Assembly (NCBI RefSeq): GCF_947179165.1
Contig: NC_077246.1
Location: forward strand, 67,930,921 to 67,994,920
Source of the DNA: Solanum dulcamara
Lineage: Eukaryota > Streptophyta > Magnoliopsida > Solanales > Solanaceae
DNA length: 64,000 nt
Reading direction: 5' to 3'
Both the position numbers and the translations under genes were made by a program. Position 1 is the first letter of the stretch. Each line of letters starts with the position of its first letter. The notes under the pieces were generated by a model. That model ran no database searches. It saw only the letters and a list, made by a program, of their open reading frames with translations, and was not told the origin of the DNA. This document shows, one piece after another, positions 34,901 to 45,589 of the stretch.

Positions 34901-37669
34901 TCTGCCAGAGGCTGTTTCCAAGGCTTGAACCCGTGACCTCCTGGTCACATGGCAGCAACTTTACCAGTTACTCCAAGGTGATGCCTCAGTAAAGAGAAGA
35001 AATGACAAAATCCACCTGCCCCTACACTCACACCCATCAGCACCGGTATAGTTTCTACTATGTAACAGCAGGAAGTATAATAACAAAGTCCCAAAAGATC
35101 CAGCAAGACAGGTAGGAACTTTTTTTATGAAAAAAATTCTAAAATAAATAAAATCAGATAATCTTTACCATTTGAAACCTCGATTCAAACATTGAAATTC
35201 TTGGATAGTCATAGGCAAGACAGAAAGAACTTTCTTTGGTCCAGCAACAGTAGTATGATTATAATACTTAAGAAGTTCTTTTTGGTTAAATGATCAAGTT
35301 CTCTAATGTTGAATCGCACTCTACAAATACAGGGAAGAGGTCATTTCTTTTTCAAAATTGATTTAACTAGCTGTTTTCAATTGCCATTGATTCCAGGTAA
35401 TAAAGATTGCACCCTCTTCCTCTTCATTAACAAGTTTAGTTAACTTTCGAGAAAGAGAATAAATACTAAATAGTTGGGTGTGAGTGAGTAACTATACATC
35501 TATACTGACTCAACAGTTAGATAAAATAGCTCGACAAGGACATTTTAACATATGATAAGACACCTATCAAGTGGATCTCATTTTAGACAGAATTTACTCA
35601 TTAAAAGCCAGCACAAGTAGGCAATGAAAATTTACAGTTGCAAAAACTCACTCCCAATTAATCTCAAAAGGGGCTGGAAAACCTATATGAATATCTAATT
35701 CATGAGCATTTAACAAGTTACACCAAAAGGCTGGAGCCACTGGAAAGTTGACAGCACCATCAAAAAGATTTGGAAGATGATACCAGCTTCCATCTTTTGG
35801 ACTACCTGGAATGAAAGAAATAGAAGATGTTTTGATGGCCTCTCAACTAGCCAATCTATGCTCAAAGCTAAATGTCTTTCGTATTTATATAGTTGGTTTT
35901 TTTTGTCCCCAATGGATTCCAGCTGATAGCTTTGTAGATTTTGTTTGCTCTATGATAGATACCTCTCTTTTCTCTCTTTCCAAATCACCCGAAAAAAGGG
36001 CAAGCTGGTATGTTAATAATATATGCTCCTTCTTTGTTTTCTCAGCTCCTTTCCTGTATAGATTAAGAAAGCCTCCTTCAGTCCTAGGCACCCAATATCA
36101 CTCATCTTTTTAAACTATCAGCCCATCAACGTTCAGAAACAAACTCCATAGCTGCCTAACCACTAGCTGTGTAGCAACAGATGGCTTGTATCTTAACCAT
36201 AAATCTCACACCTATAACACCTACTACACATTAAAATCTTATCTTCTGCAGAGTTGATTGTGTCAAACAAGCATCAAATGTGACAATCCAACAAAACCCA
36301 ACCACCTTACGATGTGCTTTATTCCTCCAGATAATCGGATCACCTGTTCCTAAAGGTCATTGGAACCTGGCAATATCTCCACAACCAGTAATACAATAAA
36401 CTCTTGCTTCGCAATATCAAACTTCTATCCATAACTCCTCTCCTTTATTTTAGTTACTTTGCTCCATTTCGCTGCCGGGAAAGTATTATCCACTTTATCT
36501 CCTTCACATAAAAATTCTCTCCTAATATTATCAAACTTGCTCTCTGCTTATAGCTGGAAACAAAGATGTCACATTTAGACAGATAAGCTAGTATTTGGTC
36601 AGAATAGTAAAATTACATTTGAAAGCATGCACATTTCTTTAAACTACCATGACCAAAGAATTTTCAAACATAAAAGTTACCGTGAACAGTTTCTAAAAAC
36701 TCCCAGATTCAAGAATTATTGGATAACTGAATAACTCACTATGTCTGATCAGTCTAGACTTTGAGGACCTTAGATAAGTAAATCAAAGTAATTTGTATAC
36801 CATACGAGATAAAGGGAAGTTAGGAAAAGGATTAAAAGGAAGTAAAGTAGATGATAGCACACCTTCCTGTCTTTCACTTTCTTCCCCAAACTATAGTCTT
36901 CCTGTTTCCTTCGCTTTCTCTGACAAACAATAACTAAAGATGTAAGCAAGTCTTTCTCAACAAGCATCAGCTATGACAAAAAATGCTTCAGACTAATGAA
37001 AGGAGTCATCAGAAATAGCTTCTACAAAAGAGATGAAGGATAGAGATAGATACAGTCAAGTAATTGAGAGATATTAAACACACTGGGTAGCTCACCGAGA
37101 TCCACCTACATCTCAGTGCAACATCACGGACATTTTTATCGCGGAGTGTGGCTGCAATCTTAATGTATTTCATTATACGTGGTTCATTGGCATACCTATT
37201 AACAAAAAAGTTTGAAGGTCAAATACATGCGTAAGGATATATATTTTTGTCACAAACATGGATAGACTCAAAAATATCTCAGCATCTATATTAATTAAGA
37301 GACCCAAAATAAATCTACCAACTTGATAAGTCCTTCCTCCAGTTTGTAAAGTTCCTCGACCGTCCATTCAACAGCGAGGCCCGTATCATGCTTGAGCCCT
37401 GGCACTGTATCTATAAGAAAAGAATCTGAACAACTTCCATACTGACTAGTTATTGGACTATTGCTACTAGTGTTATTGGTTGTCATCATTGTTGGATTCC
37501 CTGAATACAACATCCCTCCTCCTACACCACTATTATTTACATCGAAATTCATTCCAAGGTGACTGTAGTAATCACTCATCAACATCATCTGAGATGATGA
37601 GCTCCCAATTGCCCCTGATTGAAATAATAAAGCTTGCTGGTGAAACCCTGTATTAGACTCTGCAGCCAT
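25950..37669 (-). CDS. DUF3755 / SANT-like protein
   Basis: Coding exons in gene order, all GT-AG with consistent phase: 37669-37323, 37195-37096, 36919-36863, 34443-34329, 32352-32270, 26490-26426, 26336-26240, 26006-25950; 921 nt, 306 residues. It starts [19 protein letters not shown], has a Ser/Asn/Met-rich N-terminus, then a SANT/Myb-like core ([20 protein letters not shown] ... [10 protein letters not shown], about residues 100-148), a basic [19 protein letters not shown] exon, a coiled segment ([15 protein letters not shown]) and a conserved [16 protein letters not shown] segment. Known: this family is DUF3755, of unknown biochemical role; the SANT-like core suggests a chromatin or transcription link (inference). 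The last short exon ends IQLKQEPAC and rests on a good acceptor (CCCTCTATTTCCCCAG). Introns total over 10 kb and are full of LINE, SINE and LTR insertions. Confidence 0.85.
26725..26920 (-). mobile_element. tRNA-derived SINE, antisense
   Basis: On the minus strand a B-box-like GGTCTCAGGTTCAAATCC (near 26885-26902) is followed by a body that includes ACCTAGGTAATTTCTTCCC-like sequence and ...GGTAACTATTGCTAGTGGG. The same family is seen in sense at 47405-47620. It lies in the large intron between DUF3755 exons 5 and 6. Confidence 0.55.
27515..27690 (+). mobile_element. Duplicated RTE LINE 3' tail
   Basis: Two successive copies of a tail ending GGGTATGTTGTTGTTGTT (near 27607 and 27667), each preceded by ...CCAGACTCCACTT. 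The upstream part contains CTCTCTACCTTCACAAGGTAG. It matches the 3' end of the RTE copy at 30780-30874. A target duplication was not found. Confidence 0.5.
27720..28110 (-). pseudogene. LINE zf-RVT remnant
   Basis: Minus-strand translation contains [15 protein letters not shown], the zf-RVT zinc-binding region of plant L1 LINEs, plus [15 protein letters not shown]. The frame is short and broken. Confidence 0.45.
28120..28735 (-). mobile_element. LINE 3' end, copy 1
   Basis: Shares CATTAAGGACATGCTGG, ACCTCCAAAAAGTT and TCTACTAACTGTT with copy 2 at 28740-29450 and is in the same antisense orientation, so the two are diverged copies of one L1-type LINE 3' end. Confidence 0.55.
28740..29450 (-). 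pseudogene. LINE zf-RVT region, copy 2
   Basis: From about 29455 down to 28883 the minus strand reads [20 protein letters not shown], a stop, then [36 protein letters not shown] and [18 protein letters not shown], a classic plant L1 zf-RVT segment. The stop after GSLQ and the short length show it is dead. An RTE LINE is inserted at its upstream end. Confidence 0.7.
29448..30874 (+). pseudogene. RTE-clade LINE, 5'-truncated, one in-frame stop
   Basis: Coding sequence from [20 protein letters not shown] through the RT core ([30 protein letters not shown], catalytic [11 protein letters not shown] near 29845) to a C-terminal region ([31 protein letters not shown]) and a stop at 30541. A TGA at about 29618-29620 replaces the Trp codon expected after DIL. 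The 3' end (30827-30874) is CCCCAGACCCCACTTGTGG... and TTG repeats, typical of this group. It sits inside an antisense L1 remnant within a DUF3755 intron. Confidence 0.8.
30890..32260. other. Intron sequence, probable degraded LINE, no gene resolved
   Basis: The stretch between the RTE copy and DUF3755 exon 5 has the base composition and antisense broken frames of old LINE sequence (for instance 31060-31470), but I could not recognise a domain with confidence. Confidence 0.3.
32656..32734 (-). mobile_element. 45-bp RTE tail inserted in LTR1
   Basis: The 45 bp at 32673-32717 (starts ACAACAACAACAACCCAGTG) is the complement of the RTE 3' tail seen at 30827-30874. It is bounded by the 17-bp repeat ATTAGATAGATTAGTTT at 32656-32672 and 32718-32734; LTR2 has this word once, which proves the insertion. 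Confidence 0.9.
33097..33294 (+). pseudogene. Copia gag N-terminal remnant
   Basis: Sixty-five codons with [20 protein letters not shown], the conserved start of copia UBN2 gag, then a stop at 33292. It lies inside the miniature LTR element and has no downstream partner. Confidence 0.65.
34784..34999 (-). mobile_element. Au-like SINE with 25-bp target duplication
   Basis: The element (34809-34974, minus strand) has an A-box-like AGTAACTGGTAAAGTTG, a B box GGGTTCAAGCC and a body with AGGCTGCGTACAATAGACCC and CCCCGCGCATAGCGGG. A perfect 25-bp repeat beginning AAGGTGATGCCTCAG flanks it at 34784-34808 and 34975-34999. It lies in DUF3755 intron 3. Confidence 0.9.
35690..36115 (+). pseudogene. LINE C-terminal remnant
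   Basis: Plus-strand broken translation around 35780-35960 contains [15 protein letters not shown] and [14 protein letters not shown], the ending typical of plant L1 LINE zf-RVT proteins. It lies in DUF3755 intron 3, antisense to the host gene. Confidence 0.55.
36116..36560. other. Intron sequence without a recognised feature
   Basis: Part of DUF3755 intron 3. I see no domain or repeat structure; it may be more of the LINE remnant. Confidence 0.3.
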
Positions 37670-37696
37670 TACTTCACTAAAGCATTTAACTCTATT

Positions 37697-38230
37697 CAAG
37701 TACTTCCAGAAAAATTCACCAAACTCCTGAATCCACCCAGAGCTACATAACAATAGGTAAAAGCAGCAGCTTCAAAAACCCAAAATTCATCTGGGGTTCA
37801 TCACTGTTCCAGGAGAGTAAAAAAGGTTACAATACACAAAACTATACAGTACCAAGACAGTTCCCCCAAACTCCTCAATCCACCCAGAGCTACACAACAA
37901 CAGAAGAAAAAAGCAAAACAGCACTACAATCAGAGCTTCAAAAACAAAAAATAAAAGCCCAAAATCTATCTGGGGTTCATCACTGTTCCCGGAGAGTAAA
38001 AGGGGTTGCAATACACAAAATTATACAATACCAAGACAATTCACTAAACTCCTCAATCCACCCAGAACTACACGACAATAGAAATAAAAAAAGTAAAAAC
38101 TACAATCAGAACTTCAAAAAGACCCAAACTTTTTATCTGGGGTTCATTGATTTTCCCAGTAGAGTAAAAGGGGGTTTGCAAAAACACTAAATTATACAGT
38201 ACCAAGACAATACATTTCACCAGATTCCTT
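37697..38230. repeat. Three-copy tandem repeat in the DUF3755 5' leader
   Basis: AAACTCCT(C/G)AATCCACCCAGA recurs at 37721, 37868 and 38046, and ATCTGGGGTTCAT recurs at about 37789, 37971 and 38139, so units are about 150-180 bp. A partial fourth start (TTCACCAGATTCC) follows near 38217. The array lies between the probable 5' UTR exon (about 38287-38440, donor AACAAAG/GTAACA) and the ATG exon, so it is 5' UTR intron. Confidence 0.8.
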
Positions 38231-38286
38231 AACCAAGATGAAAATCCCCTTCAAAACTAAAACCCCACTTGGGTATTTGTTACCTT

Positions 38287-38450
38287 TGTTGATTAAATTA
38301 CATTGCTTCACAAGATTACCCATGAAATGAAACTCAGATATTTTGTGAAAGAATAAAAACCCAACATCAAAGAATCAAGAAATAGTACTTCATGTAAGTA
38401 TTAGTGGAGGTACAGAGTGAGAGAACTGACAGAACAGGGAAAAAAAGGAG
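38287..38450 (-). other. Probable 5' UTR exon of the DUF3755 gene
   Basis: On the minus strand the sequence is CT-rich and ends with CAACAAAG/GTAACAAA, a good donor. A TTTAG/TGAAGTA acceptor lies just before the start codon at 37669. No upstream ATG frame of note. Confidence 0.45.
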
Positions 38451-38565
38451 AAATCTTGTTGAAATTTTTTTCTTTATCTAGTCTTACCTTTTTCTTTTAT
38501 GGAAAAAAATAATATGAAGATTTTTGGACCAATGATTTTACGTATATTATAAAGTTGAGACCTAG

Positions 38566-38886
38566 GATTTGATGTTTTATCTATTATCAAGACAGGAAAT
38601 GAAATGTCGACCTACTTTAGGCCTATTCTCAGATGGGGGAAATTACGGAGATAAGCTCATTGTTTATGCATTATAATTATTTATGAAAAAAATTTACGAT
38701 GAATGTATAAGATTTGAATCTCTTGATTTGATGTTTTATCTATTATCAAGACAGAAAATGAAATGTCAATCTACTTTAGGCCTATTCTGAGAGGGGAGAA
38801 ATTACGGAGATATGCTCGTTGTTTACGCATTATAATTATTTATGAAAAAAAATTATGATGAATAAATAAGATTTGAATCTCTTTTT
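38566..38886. repeat. 158-bp tandem duplication
   Basis: GATTTGATGTTTTATCTATTA starts at 38566 and again at 38724, and each copy runs through CTACTTTAGGCCTATTCT and TTACGGAGATA to AAGATTTGAATCTCTT. It lies just upstream of the DUF3755 gene, in its likely promoter region. Confidence 0.85.
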
Positions 38887-38889
38887 GCT

Positions 38890-41300
38890 TGAAAATAAAT
38901 AAAAGGATATTTCATCAAGTGTCGAGATAATCAACTTGCATTAAAAGTAGATTACAACAAAAAAGGAGATAACAACAAAAAAGGAAATAACAAAGAAGTA
39001 ACATATTCGATACGATATTCACCTAAAACTTTTGAGGAAAACAATCTGAATAAATTTCTAAATTTTTTTTGCAATGAATTGAATTGGCTTTAATGAAATT
39101 TTACGTGCATATTTCATGCGAAAATCACGCGAGTTGTTAAGTCAAAAAAAATGTCAAACTAGACACTTGGGTCTTATTGTAGGTATTTAAAAGGTAAGAT
39201 TACTTAGTTGAGGTGTCTATGTGAAAGTTTGTGTTAACTTCAAGTGTTTCTGTATGTATTAAGCATCTAATATACAATGATAACTACGTTTCAGCCTCAA
39301 ATAAGTTGAAATCAATTATATAAAACCTCGTTTTGTTATTTAACTTCATATCATATCACTATATTATGAGGATTCATATGAATCAACAAGTTTTATGTTG
39401 ATTACCGACCTATTACAGTTTTTCTCCTTTATCTGGACTTGAAATAGCATAACAAATTGTTCTAAAACACGTAAATCATAAGGGTCCGTTTGGTCTGCTG
39501 CATAAGCTAATATAATAATGTACTTGCATTAAATTTGTTTATTTGTGTTTGTCGTTTTCATAAACTCTGCATTGATTATAGATTATCTTGTCCTAAAAAT
39601 ATATATTTATATTCATTTAATTTGTGCGGGATATAATATGAAATAAGAATATAAGAATTAGCAATACAGAAATTAAAGCTATTAAAGGACAAAAATAAAA
39701 ACTGTGTATATAGTAATAATAACTATGTTTTAGTCTAAACAAGTTCGGATTGGATACATAATTTTTTAATTATATATATATGTATTAAAATTTACACATT
39801 ATATTATTATTTTTAATACAATGAACTAAGTATTTATAACTAATAAATAATCTTTACATTGCAATTTTTGGTAAAAAATCCTTCCTCACGTGTTTACATC
39901 AAATCAATACATGCATGTCATGAGTTTAATATAAAGTTTTTTTTATTTAATCATGATTAATTGGTATTTTTTTACTTCAATTACTTAATCATGGTAATTA
40001 TATTCATCCGATATAAATATTTGATGTGGTTAAATCTCATTATAGTTTCCTACACTATAATTTCTACATTATTTATCCTCGTAGACTGCATTACAATTCA
40101 AGCATTTTTATAACAACCACCTTCTGCAATGATATTTCACTACGACGATTAATTTTTTTTTTAAATAATTTTTTTTATATATCATGTTATACTATATGTT
40201 TTTTACAATAATATTTTGTTATAATAGTTTTAAAAAAATATCCTAACAAATTACGTTGTTATAAAAAGTGAAATATTTATATATTAAAATTAATATAATT
40301 AATATCATTTTCACTGTATTTTAGTTGATAGATAAAAAATTCAATACATTAAATATGGTATTTTATTATTAATTAACAATCTTACATAACTAAAATATGT
40401 ACTCACTCCATTTTAATTTATGTGTTAATATTTATTTAACCACGAAAGCTAAGAAAAAAAATGATTAGAAAGTGAATTATTTATATATTTTAACTAATAT
40501 AATTAGTATAATTTTTAATTGCATTTTAGTTGCCGGTTATAAATTTTCAACACGTTAATTATGGTGTGTGATTATCAATTTATAATTCTGTATAATTAAA
40601 ATATATATTTTCTTCATCATAATTTATGTGTTGATATTTGATTAAGTACGAAAACTCCTAAATTCTCTATCTTTTTCATCAATGAATTAAATACAATGAT
40701 GTGTGCCTTTCATGATATTGAAACTCATTGACCTCTTCTTAGTGAGCAAGACTTTTATGAGTTTGACATAACTCGACATCTACTCCAAAACATTCACTCG
40801 AAGAATGTTGATTGATAATTATTTAAGAGTCTCAGACTTGAATTTTTACAATGAAAAAAACTTTTAAAAAAATTTCTTCCTTAATAAATTTAACACGATA
40901 CAAATTTATATTAGTCAGCTCAATATAAATGTCAAATACTAAAAAAATGTGTAATTTACATAAATCTCATAGTGTTAAGAGAAGATTACATTATTTTCCT
41001 ACTCTTTTTCAAATTACAAATTTTTTAAAAAATTTATGAATTTCGGATACTTTTCGGGAACATCAACAGACATCCGAATACATAAAAGAGGGATGTATTA
41101 AAGAGGAGATAGAGATGTATATCAGAGATAGGATAGGATATCTGAATACATAAGAGAGGAATGTATCCGAGAGAAGGATAGAGATTTATCAGCGAGAAGA
41201 GAACGATGTATCCGAAAGAGGATTTTTAAATTTTTTTAGAATGATAAATTATTTTTTAAGATTATAATAAAATAAAATGTATATTTAAGTAATTTACAAC
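38890..41300. other. AT-rich intergenic DNA
   Basis: No gene seen. A possible MITE edge (AGGGTCCGTTTGGTCTG) lies at 39480-39497. Around 41040-41230 there is a degenerate short repeat (GATGTATCCGAGAGAGGAT-like). Confidence 0.45.
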
Positions 41301-41311
41301 TATGCCACTTT

Positions 41312-41677
41312 CTAGCCTTGTGGAGTTTGAACATTGAAGGATCTTTTTGCTTCTACTATTGCTAGCTGGCTCTCTACCAATAGGATAAAAGAATAAGATA
41401 AGCAATGGGAAGTGTGCAAAAATAAAATAAAAACAAAATAATTGGTAGATACTTTTTGGTTTTGTTGTATTGTTAGCAAATCTTGAATTGCAGCAGCAGA
41501 AAGTGGGAGTCCCAATAAGCAGATTGATCCAATAATTGTTGGCAAATATTGGGTTTTTCTTCTTTGTGACTTTTTCCTATTTACACTTTTGTTGTTGTTT
41601 GAAGAATAAATAGTAATTTTACAACTATAGAGTAATAGAACTAACTTGTTCATGAGGAAACTGACATAGATGAGCAT
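41312..41677 (-). CDS. Possible small spliced gene, unrecognised
   Basis: On the minus strand a coding-like stretch reads KSQRRKTQYLPTIIGSICLL and goes on through GLPLSAAAIQDLLTIQQNQK to a donor AAAAA/GTATCT (exon end 41453). An 81-bp intron (41452-41372) with a pyrimidine-rich end and GTAGAG acceptor would join it in frame to SQLAIVEAKRSFNVQTPQG and a stop (41371-41312). The middle is a plausible membrane helix. The unspliced frame is also open, so splicing is not forced. I do not recognise the protein, and the 5' end is unclear. It could equally be a remnant. Confidence 0.3.
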   Translation of the reverse strand: MLIYVSFLMNKLVLLLYSCKITIYSSNNNKSVNRKKSQRRKTQYLPTIIGSICLLGLPLSAAAIQDLLTIQQNQKVSTNYFVFILFLHTSHCLSYSFILLVESQLAIVEAKRSFNVQTPQG

Positions 41678-42247
41678 TCACGTTCTTTTCGAGGCGGAAG
41701 TCAAGAGGTAAATGATGTTAAGAAATTAATTATAATAATAATAACTTATTCAATATAATTTTATAGGTGAGATTTGAAAAGTACAAAATCTATGTGAGCT
41801 ACAGAAGTTGTTGTTGATAGACTCTCGGCTCAAAAAAAAATATTTTCAGTAGGAGATTTGAAAGATACAAACATGATGAAGCTTCAATAAAAATACTAAA
41901 AAATAATAATAATATTGACAGTAAAACAAGTCGTTAAAAATTATAATATATAAATGTGTGTATACGTGATTTATATATATGTTGTTGGATCTGTTGGCAT
42001 AAGAAATTACTTTTTTGAAGTTTTTGTTTCACCACTGAACTAGTGAAATAATATAATGTTTTGTGTTATATCACAAATCAATCATTGGATAGATGGTGAA
42101 ATATTTAAAATCACTTATTTTTTTAATAAATATTTTGAGTTTGAGGCATGTGAATTAGAATATTCTTTGAGTCTTTTTATCTCCCATTCAACATGAATCT
42201 AATTAATTGAACAAGTTGACTTCAAAAATGAACAAGTGAATATAAAA

Positions 42248-42662
42248 ATATATATTTCACATGATAAAGTTTAATGTTAATAAAAATAAAATGTAAGTTG
42301 GATCGCTTTTATAGTACAAAAAACTTCTTTTTTAGTTACTTATTTTTATAATAAAAATAGTGGCATAGTGCCATGGACTTTAATATAGTAACTTGTTTAG
42401 TGTGATGTTAAATGTGCACTTAGACTCAATTTATTTTCATAAAAATGAATATAATATATATTTCACATGATAAAGTTTAATGTTAATAAAAATAAAATGT
42501 AAGTTGGATCGCTTTTATAGTAAAAAAAACTTCTTTTTTAGTTACTTATTTTTATAATAATAATAGTGGCATAGTGCCATGGACTTTAATATAGTAACTT
42601 GTTTAGCGTGATGTTAAATGTGCACTTAGACTCAATTTATTTTCATAAAAATGAGATCTGGG
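42248..42662. repeat. 206-bp tandem duplication
   Basis: TATATTTCACATGATAAAG begins at 42251 and 42457; the two copies are nearly identical through TAGTGGCATAGTGCCATGG to TTTTCATAAAAATGA. Only a few substitutions separate them. Confidence 0.9.
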
Positions 42663-43726
42663 TCAATCATATATTAGTTTATAATAGATTAGAATCATTT
42701 GTACTTTATACAAAATATATAATCATTAAAATGTTTACTTTTAATTTTAAGTAAGTGAAATATTTTAACACAATTTTATTTATTATTACTATCATCATTA
42801 TTATTACTATCAATCACCTCACAACTATCGTAGACAGTTATCATCAAGTCATTAAGGTCTCGTTTATTTTCATTAAAATTAGAATATCTGAATATGAATG
42901 TTCATCATATTAAGATGTTGCATTAAAATCTGAATATTAAATAATTAAGACGGTTTGTTTTCTCAATATCTAAATCTATAAAATTTGTCTTTATTTAGAA
43001 AATAATAAGCATAAATTTCAAACAAAATATTAATTGATCTAGTATCATAGCAATAAAATATTTTTAAATCTTTATATGAGAACTAATGGTGATGACTAAC
43101 GATTGTGATTGCGTGCGTCAATTTGGAATAATGTTGACTGATGATGGTAGTTGTGAGTAGTATCTTATCGTATAATAGTTGTCAGTAGCGATTAACTGTG
43201 ATTGGTGGTGGTAGCGACTGATAATTAGTAGTGAAATGATATTGATAGCTAATGGTGGTGTCGAATGGCGATGGCAGTTAGCGGAATACAGTGACGATTA
43301 ATGGGGATAACTATCGATAGTGATTAATGGATGTGATAATGATTTTGGTGATTGCGGTTGGACCAAGGATGTTGGTTATGGATAATGAGTGATGGTGATT
43401 GACGGTGGCGGTAGTTGTGGTTGAAATGATGATGGGTGAAAGTAGATGAAGTAGCGGTTAACTGTCATCTCTATACAAATAATTTAATATACATCTTAAT
43501 TACATTAAGACTTTATTATAGATTTTAACTATTCAGACATATTTAGACTCATTAAGTGACTGTATAATAAGAAAAATAAACGCATTTAGTGATTAAGATT
43601 AGGACATTAATTAAGTGCAAACCAATGAGGCCTAAGTATCATTCATTGTCACCCCCGTGTACCACTAGTCTTCACTGCACAACCACCCTAAACAATCAAG
43701 CCAACCACCAAGCAACCAAGGGCTCG
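42663..43726. other. Intergenic DNA with a TGATGG-rich block
   Basis: No gene seen. From about 43085 to 43460 the plus strand is strongly G/T/A-biased with many GATGGTGGT, GTGATTG and GGTGGTAG words, a degenerate simple-sequence block. Confidence 0.5.
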
Positions 43727-44575
43727 TTTGGTAAGGCGCAAAAAAATATGTTAAATAGATTGTATTAGTAATGCTTGCATTAATTATGATTGCATTAATG
43801 CTTATGCATAATTTGATTTAGTGTATTAAAAATATCATGCATTGTATTTTTTTTAAAAAAAATATTTACAAAGACACCCTCCACAAATATAGTGGAAATG
43901 ATGTAAAAAAGAATTTGAGGAGCAAGTGAGTTATATGATAATGCATGCATTAAATTTCCTTACATTATTAATACCATGAATTTTAGTGTATTGCTGATTT
44001 TTATGTATTAGTAATACACTCCTCAATACTAATGCAAGCATTAGTTATACATAGGTTGAAAAAGTGTACCAAATAAGGTACTACTGATACACAAAGGTAA
44101 TACACGCATTATTTTTTCTGGGCAAAAGACTTAAATATGCCATCGAACTTTGAGAAAATGCTCATTTACGACATCAATTAAAAGTTTGACTCATCTATGC
44201 CATTGTCGTTTGAGAAGATGTTTATTTATGTCATTATTTTTTAACTCCGATTTTGAAAAACCAACCAAACAACTTTTAACAATAGCTTTCAATTGGAGTT
44301 TTGAATCAAATGTACTCTCCATGTGTTCTTGAAGAAGAAAGAGCAAAAAGAGTACATTTGATTCAAAATTCCAATTGAAAAGTGTTAAAAGTTGTTTGGC
44401 TGGTTTTGCAAAATCAGAGTTAAAAATAATGGTATATATGGTTTTTTTCTCAAACGTCAATGACATAAATGAACTAAACTTTTAACGGATGACATAAATA
44501 AGCATTTTCTCAAAATTCGATGGCATATTTGAGCCTTTTTTCTTTTTCCTAACAAATTTTACCAAATGACCCCTA
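43727..44575. mobile_element. MITE carrying a nested hairpin element
   Basis: AGGGCTCGTTTGGTAAGGCG at 43727 is mirrored by TTTTACCAAATGACCCCTAAG ending near 44575. The interior has TATTAGTAATGC-type words in both orientations. A related MITE lies at 48331-48776. Another element interrupts it at 44119-44543. Confidence 0.55.
44119..44543. mobile_element. Long-hairpin foldback element
   Basis: Two arms of about 205 bp (44119-44325 and 44345-44543) are inverted repeats: AATATGCCATCGAACTTTGA pairs with TCAAAATTCGATGGCATATT, and TTTTGAATCAAATGTACTCT pairs with AGAGTACATTTGATTCAAAA. The loop is only about 25 bp. There is no coding sequence. Confidence 0.8.
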
Positions 44576-45585
44576 AGTATCAAGCACCGCCACCACCACC
44601 AATACTAACCACCATTATAGTCCACCTACTTCTCTAATATCCATCGAGTAAATTTCTTGAATAGTTATCAATTTTTGGGAAATTGCCTAGTAATATCACT
44701 TTTTTTTCTTTTATAACTACAATATCACTTAACTATTTGTATTTTTCTCAAAATATACTTGACATAATAAAAACACCACTTTCTTTCCTAATGGGATGAC
44801 ATGCCACATTATGATGTTAGCATGTCATTTAAGAGAGAAGAACACTTCTGAGGCGTTTAGTAGTTTTTGAGAAAAATAATGATAATTACGTAATATTTTC
44901 ATCTTAAATGAAGTAAAAGTGCTACTTGAAGACAATTTTCAAAACTTAAATAATCGTTTAGGAAATTAACTCTTTCCTTAAATGGTTGAGAACAAACCAA
45001 AGGCTGTAAATCGCATTGGATGAACACGTTTTACCCAAAGCATTCAATTACCCTTCAATTATAAGCATCAAATAAATAGTTTATACAAACCATGTAATTA
45101 ATATCTTTTATTAAGTATTTGTTATTAATTTTTTAAATTATATATATTTTACTTTTAAATACTATATTTTGAAAACGCTACATTAAATATATCACATTAT
45201 TTAATTATTCACATCACTGTCAATTGCAATAAGCTTTAGATTTTATGATTAAGGAGATAATATCTTATAAGTGATTAATCTATTTAAGTATTAACAATCG
45301 AGGGCACGTGCATTTTTTTTTTCAATGGAAAATATTTAATAGTAATACTTTATCATATAGTAAAAACATAACACATAAACGTGCTCTTTAATTTGACGCT
45401 ATCTAATAAAACAAAATTCAAAAAGTAATTTTATATATTATGCATATATTATTTATTTATTTTTAAAAAAATAATGTTTGAAGTCTCAATTAAATTCAAA
45501 TCACACACTCAAATCTATATATTCAGGAGATAACCCTTTCAACAAAATTTTTATTTTCTTGGTATCCAGAGCCTGAAGTAACCCA
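44576..45585. other. Intergenic DNA upstream of PRP40C
   Basis: AT-rich, no gene seen. It includes the likely PRP40C promoter; a weak TATA-like TTTATATCCC is at about 45604-45613. Confidence 0.4.
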
Positions 45586-45589
45586 TCGG

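Noticed and set aside
44150..44466. Two similar small proteins on opposite strands
   Set aside because: They are the two arms of the hairpin element read in each direction.
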